From Prevotellaceae bacterium (GTDB taxonomy: Bacteria > Bacteroidota > Bacteroidia > Bacteroidales > Bacteroidaceae), in assembly GCA_021204545.1 (NCBI GenBank), contig JAJPZF010000075.1:1-7437 (forward strand): a stretch of 7,437 nucleotides of DNA, given 5' to 3'. Positions 1-5,337 of this stretch are shown here, piece by piece. The first letter of the stretch is position 1; each line of letters starts with the position of its first letter. Under the pieces are notes generated by a model. It was not told where the DNA came from. It did not search any database and was given only the letters and a program-made list of their open reading frames with translations. Both the position numbers and the translations under genes were made by a program.

Positions 1-1523
1 TGGAGCGGGTGGCAAAGTACAGCGACTTCGACTTCTCCGTCATCCCCGACCGCACCTTCAAGTTCAAGGGCACGAAGCGAATGGAGAGCTCGGCGCAGAT
101 GCGAGACGAGAACTTCTGGGAGGACAACCGCCCCGTCCCCCTCAGCCAAGGGGAGAGCCAGATGGACCTCTTCCTTAAGCACCTGCAGGAGATAAAGGGC
201 TTCAAGTACATCCTCTGGGTGGCGAAGGCGTTCATAGAGAACTTCGTTGAGACAAGCATCGACCCCAAGCACCCCAGCAAGGTGGACATAGGGCCGGTGA
301 ACACCTTCATAGGCAGCAACTTCGTGGAGGGGCTGCGCCTGAGGGTGAGCGCGCAGACAACAGCCAACCTCTCCAAGCACTTCTTCCTCAAGGGCTACGC
401 CAAGTACGGCTTCGGCGACGAGCGCTGGAAGGGACTGGCGGAGGCAACCTACAGCTTCAACAAGAAGGACTACCTGCCGCGCGAGTACCCCGTCCGCAAC
501 CTCACCCTCTCCTACCAGAACGACGTGCAGTCGCCCAGCGACAAGTTCGTGCCCACCGACGCCGACAACCTCTTCGTCGCCCTTAAGTGGACACCGGTGA
601 GGCACATGGCCTACTTCGAGCGCTACAACCTGCTCTACGACTGGGAGGTGGAGAACGGCCTGCGCTTCAGCGTGCAGCTCCGCAGGGAGTGGCAGGAGGG
701 GGCGGGACACCTCTTCTACCAGCCCCTCTCGAACGGCGAGCTCAACCCCAGCGGCGAGTGGGCCCCCACCCTGGAGAACGGGCTGATAAAGCGGCTCACC
801 TTCGAGGAGGCCACCTTCTCCCTCAAGTTCCAGCCTGGGGCGACGTACATCAACACCAAGCAAAGAAGGCTGCCCACCAACTACGACTCGCCCATCATGG
901 GCCTGAGCCACACCACGGGCCTGTGGAGAGCCTCAGGCTCCAACCACTCCTACAACTTCACGGAGCTCACCTTCTACAAGCGCTTCTGGATGAACTCCTG
1001 GGGCAAGATAGACTGCATGGCGAAGGGCGGCATAGAGTGGAACCAGGTGCCATTCCCCTTCCTCTGCATGCCAGCCGCCAACCTCAGCTACATCATGGAG
1101 GACTACACGTTCAACCTCATCGACAACATGGAGTTCCTCAACGACCGCTACGCCTCCCTCATGCTCTCGTGGGACATGAACGGCAAGCTCTTCAACCGCA
1201 TACCCGGCATAAAGAAGCTCAAGTGGCGGGAGTACATCGGCGTGAACATGCTCTGGGGCACGCTGACCGACAAGAACAACCCCTTCCTCGAGCAGAACCA
1301 AGGCTCCGGGAGGCTCTTCTTCTTCCCCGGCAGCTTCAGGAGCGACGGCTCGTTCTCCTACCTCTCCCACCTCATGGACAAGAAGAAGCCCTACGTGGAG
1401 CTCATCTTCGGCATACACAACATCCTGAAGATATTCCACGTGGAGTACGTCCACCGCATCAACTACATCTACCCAGGCACGCAGCGCTGGGGCATAAGGA
1501 TAATGTTCCGCGTCACGTTCTGA
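1..1523 (+). CDS. DUF5686 family outer-membrane beta-barrel protein, C-terminal part (5' end outside window)
   Basis: The reading frame is already open at base 3, so the gene starts upstream; the GTG at 9 is only an internal codon. The window holds 506 residues. Family members that I recall are about 800 residues long, with an N-terminal carboxypeptidase-regulatory-like domain that would lie outside. Typical DUF5686 segments are visible: VDIGPVNTFIGSNFVEGLR near residues 95-113, YSFNKKDYLPREYP in the middle, and near the end PYVELIFGIHNILK followed by HVEYVHRINY. Aromatic and polar residues alternate throughout and the last residue is Phe, as expected for an outer-membrane barrel. The molecular function of the family is not established. 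A gap of 30 nt with no promoter motif separates it from the nucleotidyltransferase gene, so read-through into the next four genes is plausible. Family assignment is firm; a link to the downstream pathway is inference. Confidence 0.9.
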   Translation, partial: ERVAKYSDFDFSVIPDRTFKFKGTKRMESSAQMRDENFWEDNRPVPLSQGESQMDLFLKHLQEIKGFKYILWVAKAFIENFVETSIDPKHPSKVDIGPVNTFIGSNFVEGLRLRVSAQTTANLSKHFFLKGYAKYGFGDERWKGLAEATYSFNKKDYLPREYPVRNLTLSYQNDVQSPSDKFVPTDADNLFVALKWTPVRHMAYFERYNLLYDWEVENGLRFSVQLRREWQEGAGHLFYQPLSNGELNPSGEWAPTLENGLIKRLTFEEATFSLKFQPGATYINTKQRRLPTNYDSPIMGLSHTTGLWRASGSNHSYNFTELTFYKRFWMNSWGKIDCMAKGGIEWNQVPFPFLCMPAANLSYIMEDYTFNLIDNMEFLNDRYASLMLSWDMNGKLFNRIPGIKKLKWREYIGVNMLWGTLTDKNNPFLEQNQGSGRLFFFPGSFRSDGSFSYLSHLMDKKKPYVELIFGIHNILKIFHVEYVHRINYIYPGTQRWGIRIMFRVTF

Positions 1524-1553
1524 AGACACACTGCGCAAACGAAAAACATAGCT

Positions 1554-2252
1554 ATGAAGTACGGCATTCTCGCCGCGGGCGAGGGAAAAAGACTGGCAGA
1601 GGAGGGAGTGCCGCTGCCCAAGCCCCTGGTCAGGCTCTGCGGAGAGGCGATGATAGACCGCCTCATAAGGGTGTTCACAGAGTGCGGCGCGAGCGAGATA
1701 GACATCATCATTAACGGTCTGCACAAGGAGACCCTTGAGCATCTCAGCGAGGTCTGCAAGAAGAACCCCTTGGTGTGCCTTAAGGTTAAAACCACGCCAA
1801 GCAGTATGCACAGCTTCTTCGAGCTGATGCCCTTGCTGGGGGAGGGGAGGTTCTGCCTCACCACCGTTGACACCATCTTCCTCGAGGAGGAGTTCCGCGA
1901 GTTCATCAGCCGCTTCGAGCAGAGCGACGAGGACGGGATGATGGCTGTTACGGACTTCGTGGACGACGAGAAGCCCCTCTATATCTCTACGGACGACAAG
2001 CTCAATATCACAGGCTTTCACGACCAAAAGGAAGGTTGCCGCTTCGTGTCTGGGGGCATCTACTGCCTCAGCCACAAGGCTTTCCCCACGCTCCGCCGCT
2101 GCATAGAGGCGGGAAAGGCTCGTATGCGCAACTTCCAGAGGCAGCTCATAGAGGACGGGCTGCGCCTCGTGGCTTATCCCTTCAGCAAGATCTTGGACGT
2201 GGACCACGCCTCGGACATCGAGAAGGCGGAGGCATTCCTGAGAGGACTATGA
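1554..2252 (+). CDS. NTP-transferase family nucleotidyltransferase (sugar/polyol-phosphate type)
   Basis: The 232-residue protein has the Rossmann-like fold signature of sugar-phosphate nucleotidyltransferases. GEGKRL at residues 9-14 and PKPL at 22-25 form the nucleotide-binding loop, with Lys in place of the usual Thr in GxGTRL. Asp106 in TTVDTIF and Asp217 in LDVDHASDIEKAE are the expected metal ligands, and GGIYCL near 167 matches the substrate region of the family. Such enzymes condense CTP, UTP, GTP or dTTP with a phosphorylated sugar or alcohol, releasing pyrophosphate. Which nucleotide and substrate are used cannot be read from the sequence. A CDP-alcohol phosphotransferase two genes on makes a cytidylyltransferase attractive, as in the archaeal inositol-1-phosphate cytidylyltransferase/DIPP synthase pair; this is inference. 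The ATG at 1554 places the N-terminal beta strand right before the glycine loop. The stop overlaps the next start (ATGA). Confidence 0.88.
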   Translation: MKYGILAAGEGKRLAEEGVPLPKPLVRLCGEAMIDRLIRVFTECGASEIDIIINGLHKETLEHLSEVCKKNPLVCLKVKTTPSSMHSFFELMPLLGEGRFCLTTVDTIFLEEEFREFISRFEQSDEDGMMAVTDFVDDEKPLYISTDDKLNITGFHDQKEGCRFVSGGIYCLSHKAFPTLRRCIEAGKARMRNFQRQLIEDGLRLVAYPFSKILDVDHASDIEKAEAFLRGL

Positions 2253-3064
2253 GGGTGCTGGGCATAATGCGGGGCTCGAGGTATTCCGTCAACATGGCGG
2301 GACTGGACGCCGCCATCTTCCAGGCTGCCGTGGAGGGGCTGCGAGAGAAGGGCATCACTGTGGACATCATACTGGAGGACGACATGCTGAGCGTAGAACT
2401 TGAGGGCTACGACCTTGTGCTCTCGATGGCGCGCGACATCACAGCCCTCAGCCAGTTCTGCGCCTCCCTGCCCTGCCTCAACTCGACGGAGGGCATACTG
2501 GCTTGCTCAAGGAAAGCCCACGTGGCGCAAGTCTTCGAGCAGGCAGGCATACCCCAGCCACCCTTCTCTCTTAAGGAAAGCCCCACAGTGCGCTTCCCCT
2601 TGTGGGTGAAGAGAGGCTGCGGCTGCCCGGAGGAGAAGTCGGACACGGCTTACGTCACCTGCGAGGCTGAGCTTAAGGCTGCCATAGCCATGCTGAGGGA
2701 GAGGGGCATAGAGGAGTGGCTGCTGCAAGAACACGTGGAGGGAGACCTCGTGAAGTTCTACGGCGTGGAGGGAACCAGCTTCTTCCACTGGCTTTACGCT
2801 GACGGCAGCCACTCCAAGTTCGGGCTGGAGAGGCTCAACGGCAAGGTGAGGGGCTACGACTTCTCGCCCTATGCCCTCAAGACTGTGGCGGACAAGGCTG
2901 CGAGGACGCTGGGAGTGCAGATATACGGGGGAGACTGTGTGGTGGACGAAGGGGGGAGGCTCAACCTGATAGACTTCAACGACTGGCCCAGCTTCTACTG
3001 CTGCCTTGAGAAGGCAGCCGAGGCGATAGTGGAGCGGGCGACTAATGCCATGACCAAAGACTAA
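2249..3064 (+). CDS. ATP-grasp family protein, possible kinase or ligase
   Basis: The 271-residue protein begins at the ATG of the ATGA overlap with the previous gene. The frame is open further upstream, but only inside that gene, and MRVLGIMRGS is a natural first beta strand. ATP-grasp features appear in order: a pre-ATP domain (1-90); Lys121 in PLWVKRGCG as candidate ATP ligand; EHVEGDLVKFYGV at 161-173, the usual 'E-x-V-x-G' hinge region; GGD at 227-229; and IDFNDWPSF at 241-249, where Asp242 and Asn244 fit the Mg-binding D/E-x-N motif. Family members use ATP to activate a carboxylate for ligation to an amine or thiol, or to phosphorylate an alcohol, as in the inositol-phosphate kinases ITPK. 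The D-x-N-x-x-P ending recalls both RimK-type ligases and ITPK. The substrate is unknown. Placement between the nucleotidyltransferase and the membrane transferase implies that it works on the same molecule. Confidence 0.8.
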   Translation: MRVLGIMRGSRYSVNMAGLDAAIFQAAVEGLREKGITVDIILEDDMLSVELEGYDLVLSMARDITALSQFCASLPCLNSTEGILACSRKAHVAQVFEQAGIPQPPFSLKESPTVRFPLWVKRGCGCPEEKSDTAYVTCEAELKAAIAMLRERGIEEWLLQEHVEGDLVKFYGVEGTSFFHWLYADGSHSKFGLERLNGKVRGYDFSPYALKTVADKAARTLGVQIYGGDCVVDEGGRLNLIDFNDWPSFYCCLEKAAEAIVERATNAMTKD

Positions 3065-3070
3065 CACGAT

Positions 3071-4003
3071 ATGCCTGACATCAAGTCTACACTTAAGTCA
3101 CGTGACACGGAGGAGTGGATAGACATCATCTTCACACGCCCCGTGGGCTACTGCTGGATGCTCCTCTTCAGGCGGCTGGGCGTTCACCCCAACGCGGTCA
3201 CCCTGCTGTCAATGGCCCTGGGGGCGGCTGCGGGGGTGTGCTTCTTCTTCAGCCCCGCCACGAGCCCCCGCCACTGGCTGCTGATAAACATCGCGGGAGT
3301 GCTGCTGCTCATGTGGGCCAACTTCCTCGACAGCTGCGACGGACAGCTGGCACGAGCTACGGGCAAGACCACACAGCTTGGGCGCATACTGGACGGGGCC
3401 GCGGGCGACGTGTGGTACATCTTCATATACTGGGCGGTGGTGCTAAGGATGTGGAACGAGTGCATACCCCTGACCAGCGTGCACTGGGGCTGGACAGGCA
3501 TCGCCCTGGGGGCGTTCGACGGCTTCGTGTGCCACACGCGCCAGTGCCGCCTCGCCGACTACTACAGGACGCTCTACCTCTTCTTCCAGAAGGGGGCTAA
3601 GGGCACCTTGGACAACTTCCCCCAGCAGAGGGAGCTCTTCAGGCAGACCCCTTGGAGGGGCAACTACATCTGGAAGTTCTTCCTCGGCCTGTACGTCAAC
3701 TACGTGCACGAGCAGGAGAAGGCCACGCCGCAGGCCCAGCGCCTGCTGCTGAGGCTCCGCGAGAAGTACGGGCAGGACATCCCACAGGGCTTCTGCCAAG
3801 AGTTCTGCCGCCAGAGCCGCCCCATTCTCTGGTGCACCAACGCCCTGACGTTCAACCAGCGCGCCCTGGCGCTCTACGCCGCCTGCCTGCTGAACCTGCC
3901 CTGGCTGCTCTTCGCGGTGGAGATAGTCTACCTCGGCTGCATTTACTTCTACATGAAACGCAGGCACGAGCGTATGTGCCGCCGTCTCGTCGAGGAGCTA
4001 TGA
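3071..4003 (+). CDS. CDP-alcohol phosphatidyltransferase family membrane enzyme
   Basis: The 310-residue integral membrane protein carries the family signature at residues 87-113: D87-x2-D90-G91-x2-A94-R95-x8-G104-x3-D108, followed by GAAGD. Members transfer a phosphoalcohol from a CDP-alcohol, or a phosphatidyl group from CDP-diacylglycerol, using metals held by these Asp residues. The final Asp (113) lies one residue later than in the textbook D-x3-D spacing. Hydrophobic segments lie near residues 42-60, 68-84, 114-126, 138-150, 262-280 and 281-295. Between about 152 and 258 lies a long hydrophilic insert, making the protein well above the usual ~200 residues. It starts 6 nt after the ATP-grasp gene and its stop overlaps the next start by ATGA. 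Donor and acceptor are unknown; pairing with a nucleotidyltransferase suggests that a CDP-alcohol made in the same operon is the donor (inference). Confidence 0.9.
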   Translation: MPDIKSTLKSRDTEEWIDIIFTRPVGYCWMLLFRRLGVHPNAVTLLSMALGAAAGVCFFFSPATSPRHWLLINIAGVLLLMWANFLDSCDGQLARATGKTTQLGRILDGAAGDVWYIFIYWAVVLRMWNECIPLTSVHWGWTGIALGAFDGFVCHTRQCRLADYYRTLYLFFQKGAKGTLDNFPQQRELFRQTPWRGNYIWKFFLGLYVNYVHEQEKATPQAQRLLLRLREKYGQDIPQGFCQEFCRQSRPILWCTNALTFNQRALALYAACLLNLPWLLFAVEIVYLGCIYFYMKRRHERMCRRLVEEL

Positions 4004-4707
4004 CCAGGGGCGTCATCTTCGACTACGGGGGCACGCTCGACACCGGCGGCCTGCACTGGAGCGAGGTGCTGTGGGCGGGCTACAGGGACGCGCGAGTGCC
4101 AGTCAGCAAGGAGCAGTTCCTCGAGTGCTACGTCTATGCCGAGAGGGAGCTTGCGCGCCATCCTTACATCAAGCCCCGGCACACCTTCCTCGACCTGCTG
4201 CGCCTGAAGCTGGAGCTCGAGACAGCCTGCCTCGCGGCCCGCTGCTATTGGCAGGCGCGTGAAGAGAGCCGCAAAGCCGCGGCGGAGTGGATAGCCCTCT
4301 TCTGCTACGCCCGCGCCCGCCAGGGCATAGAGGCGAGCCGCCCCGTGCTGGAGACGCTCGCCAATCGCTACCCGCTCGCCCTTGTCAGCAACTTCTACGG
4401 CAACTTGCGGAGCGTGCTGCGCGACTTCGGGCTGGAGCTGTTCCATAGCGTCATAGAGTCGGCTGTCGTGGGCGCGCGCAAGCCCGACCCCCGCATATTC
4501 CGCCTCGGAGTGGAGGCGCTCGGCTACGAGGCGCAGGAGACGGTGGCCGTGGGCGACAGCCTCGGCAACGACATAGAGCCCGCGAGCCGGGCAGGCTGCC
4601 TGACCGTGTGGCTCAAGGGCAAAGGCTGGCAAGACGGGCAGCAAGTCTCCGCCCTGCCCACCTGGACAATCACGGACATCGGGCAGCTGCCGGTGCTCCT
4701 GCTGTAG
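4000..4707 (+). CDS. HAD-superfamily hydrolase with a DYGGTL motif I
   Basis: The 235-residue protein has all four HAD motifs. Motif I is DYGGTLD at 8-14 with nucleophile Asp8, motif II is SN at 130-131, motif III is KPD at 161-163 (Lys161), and motif IV is GDSLGND at 185-191 (Asp186, Asp191). A helical C1-type cap fills about 15-105. Most HAD phosphatases have D-x-D in motif I; here the second Asp is Gly10, so the usual general acid/base is missing. Such DFGG/DYGG forms occur in other HAD proteins and may signal altered chemistry or slower phosphatase activity. The start is the ATG in the ATGA overlap with the membrane transferase gene, which strongly suggests translational coupling. The likely role is removing a phosphate from the pathway product or intermediate, but this is inferred from family and context. 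It is the last gene of the packed block. Confidence 0.87.
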   Translation: MTRGVIFDYGGTLDTGGLHWSEVLWAGYRDARVPVSKEQFLECYVYAERELARHPYIKPRHTFLDLLRLKLELETACLAARCYWQAREESRKAAAEWIALFCYARARQGIEASRPVLETLANRYPLALVSNFYGNLRSVLRDFGLELFHSVIESAVVGARKPDPRIFRLGVEALGYEAQETVAVGDSLGNDIEPASRAGCLTVWLKGKGWQDGQQVSALPTWTITDIGQLPVLLL

Positions 4708-4820
4708 AGACTGGCAGAAAGTCGTCATCGCTCGCCACGAATAGCTCACGCCGCCCTCGGATAGCCCGTTCCCCCGTTCGCACCAAATGCCCCAATCGTC
4801 ACTCTCTCAATCACCAACGC

Positions 4821-4887
4821 TCAGTTCTCCCCGCCTTCCCGACACAAATCAGGGCGAACAAGGGAGAGGGCTGCCCTGCTGAACTGA
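4821..4887. repeat. Nested inverted repeat downstream of the HAD gene
   Basis: TCAGTTC (4821-4827) is perfectly complementary to GAACTGA (4881-4887). Inside it CAGGGC (4850-4855) pairs with GCCCTG (4873-4878). Together they could form an outer 7-bp and an inner 6-bp stem in a transcript reading out of the HAD gene. No T run follows, so it is not a standard terminator; mRNA 3'-end protection is one possibility. Confidence 0.4.
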
Positions 4888-4930
4888 ACTTCGCAATCCT
4901 ATATATATGTTTGTTTACGTTCTTGTGAAT

Positions 4931-4958
4931 CTCTCATTTTATATCAATTCAATGAGAG
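4931..4958. repeat. 8-bp inverted repeat in AT-rich spacer
   Basis: CTCTCATT (4931-4938) and AATGAGAG (4951-4958) are perfect inverted copies separated by 12 bp of AT-rich sequence. The centre-to-centre distance of 20 bp is near two DNA turns, so an operator for a dimeric regulator is possible, as is a weak hairpin. There is no adjacent gene start to support an operator role. Confidence 0.4.
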
Positions 4959-4984
4959 TATTATCAGGTATGTATACTAATATG

Positions 4985-5021
4985 TCTCCCTGTGGCTGTC
5001 ATCAGGGTAGCCACAGGGGGG
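4985..5021. repeat. GC-rich hairpin running into a G tract
   Basis: CCCTGTGGCT (4988-4997) pairs perfectly with AGCCACAGGG (5009-5018) around an 11-nt loop. With two G-U pairs and one C-G pair the stem extends to 4985/5021. The right arm leads straight into a run of ten G (5016-5025), so changes in tract length would alter the base of the stem. It lacks a T run and is not a standard intrinsic terminator. Confidence 0.55.
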
Positions 5022-5025
5022 GGGG
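5016..5025. repeat. Homopolymeric tract of ten G
   Basis: Ten consecutive G residues form the longest mononucleotide run in the window. Such tracts are prone to slippage. It is intergenic, 350 bp from the tsaB start, so a frame switch is excluded; any phase effect would have to act on RNA structure or transcription. Confidence 0.7.
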
Positions 5026-5028
5026 AAG

Positions 5029-5078
5029 TCCGCCACTCCGCCAACCTTTATGCGCATAGGGCTTGTCGGAGTGGCGGA
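5029..5078. repeat. Perfect 12-bp inverted repeat with an internal palindrome
   Basis: TCCGCCACTCCG (5029-5040) and CGGAGTGGCGGA (5067-5078) are perfect inverted copies around a 26-nt loop. The loop carries the 10-bp palindrome TATGCGCATA (5049-5058). The right arm can alternatively pair with 5096-5106: TCGGAG (5066-5071) with CTCCGA (5101-5106), and CGGAA (5075-5079) with TTCCG (5096-5100), with a 3-nt bulge. The two foldings exclude each other. Confidence 0.6.
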
Positions 5079-5105
5079 ACTCGGCCTTTCCCCTCTTCCG
5101 CTCCG

Positions 5106-5142
5106 AAAAAGAAAACCGCCCTATCCATCACGGACCAGGCGG
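5106..5142 (-). terminator. Intrinsic terminator on the minus strand
   Basis: In minus-strand RNA, CCGCCUGGUCC (5142-5132) pairs with GGAUAGGGCGG (5126-5116) around a 5-nt loop. Ten of eleven positions pair, including two G-U, with one G-A mismatch. UUUUCUUUUU (5115-5106) follows immediately. No minus-strand gene lies upstream other than the proposed small RNA. Confidence 0.6.
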
Positions 5143-5194
5143 GAGTATGAAAACAAAAATTTGGTATGCCAGCAGGGGGCTCTGCCCCTCTGAC
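5106..5194 (-). ncRNA. Candidate small noncoding RNA, about 89 nt
   Basis: Reading the minus strand, a promoter (5231-5200) is followed by a GC-rich hairpin made from 5192-5173: arms CAG-GGGGC and GCCCC-CTG, an AGA loop and one bulged A. Next comes a U-rich unpaired stretch (about 5165-5145), then a hairpin with a U tract ending at 5106. This hairpin, linker and terminator order is typical of bacterial small RNAs. The only ATG within the span (minus strand, 5128) lies in the terminator loop, so a peptide is unlikely. The 5' end is estimated from the promoter and could be off by a few bases. It runs opposite to all genes around it. I do not recognise an RNA family; 4.5S, 6S and tmRNA signatures were not seen. 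Confidence 0.5.
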
Positions 5195-5199
5195 GTCGG

Positions 5200-5231
5200 C
5201 AAAGGTATTGAAAGTAAGAGTAATAAGCAAG
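5200..5231 (-). promoter_or_regulatory. Bacteroides-type promoter for the minus-strand small RNA
   Basis: On the minus strand CTTG (5231-5228) is followed by exactly 20 bp and then TACCTTTG (5207-5200). This is a perfect match to the TAnnTTTG -7 box and a three-of-four match to the TTTG -33 box. The -7 box and spacing are identical to those of the tsaB promoter on the other strand. The predicted start is about 5-8 nt further on, near 5195-5192. Confidence 0.55.
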
Positions 5232-5249
5232 AATAAGTGCGGCTTATTC
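5231..5249. repeat. 7-bp AT-rich hairpin between the two promoters
   Basis: GAATAAG (5231-5237) and CTTATTC (5243-5249) are perfect inverted copies around TGCGG. The element touches the -33 box of the minus-strand promoter and precedes the first copy of the repeated tsaB promoter-like segment. It could be an operator or a separator between divergent transcripts; neither is shown. Confidence 0.4.
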
Positions 5250-5251
5250 AA

Positions 5252-5267
5252 TCGTTTGCACTACCTT
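5252..5267 (+). repeat. First copy of a 16-bp direct repeat, promoter-like
   Basis: TCGTTTGCACTACCTT occurs here and again at 5340-5355, 88 bp downstream, where it forms the -7 region of the tsaB promoter. In this copy the box reads TACCTTGG instead of TACCTTTG and there is no TTTG 19-21 bp upstream, so it is probably a weak or decayed promoter rather than an active one. Confidence 0.6.
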
Positions 5268-5296
5268 GGCCTTGCGGCGAAAGTAGGCTGCGCTCG

Positions 5297-5337
5297 GCAA
5301 ACACAAGCTGAAAGCTGCACTTTCGTTTGTTTATTGC
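5297..5337. repeat. Imperfect inverted repeat overlapping the tsaB -33 box
   Basis: The arms 5297-5314 and 5320-5337 match at about 15 of 19 aligned positions allowing gaps, with a perfect core GAAAG/CTTTC around CTGCA. The pair is bordered by similar sequences, TGCGCTCG (5289-5296) and TGCACTCG (5335-5342). The right arm contains TTTG (5326-5329), the tsaB -33 box. I have an impression of similar 'CTCGGCAAA ... TTTGC' blocks upstream of genes in other Bacteroidales, but cannot check it. Confidence 0.4.

Noticed and set aside
587..1714. Long + strand frame overlapping the DUF5686 gene
   Set aside because: The composition is His/Arg/Gln/Pro-rich low complexity from an out-of-phase reading, and it crosses from one real gene into the next.
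933..2207. Long open frame on the minus strand across the DUF5686 and nucleotidyltransferase genes
   Set aside because: It is antisense to two well-supported genes, has repetitive Val/Glu/His-rich content typical of GC-rich shadow frames, and shows no known motif.
2507..3067. Minus-strand frames opposite the ATP-grasp and CDP-alcohol genes (also 3443-3967 and 3949-4749)
   Set aside because: All are complementary-frame shadows of genes with clear catalytic motifs; none has motifs of its own.
4906..4913. TATGTTTG as a -7 promoter box
   Set aside because: It matches TAnnTTTG but has no TTTG 19-21 bp upstream and no gene start downstream.
4608..4928. Open frame spanning the end of the HAD gene into the spacer
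   Set aside because: It starts inside a real gene, is Arg/Ser/Pro-rich without motifs, and covers the change to AT-rich DNA.
5065..5106. tRNA-Leu-like 5' end (GTCGGAGTGGCGGAA) closed by CTCCGA
   Set aside because: The acceptor-like ends pair and the D-arm start resembles tRNA-Leu, but there is no anticodon arm or T arm and the span is only about 42 nt. It is better explained by the inverted repeats; a tRNA remnant remains a remote option.
5048..5251. 67-residue minus-strand frame in the spacer
   Set aside because: Its ATG lies upstream of the predicted minus-strand transcript start, and the frame runs through the terminator hairpin. The hydrophobic N-terminus looks signal-like but is short and unsupported.
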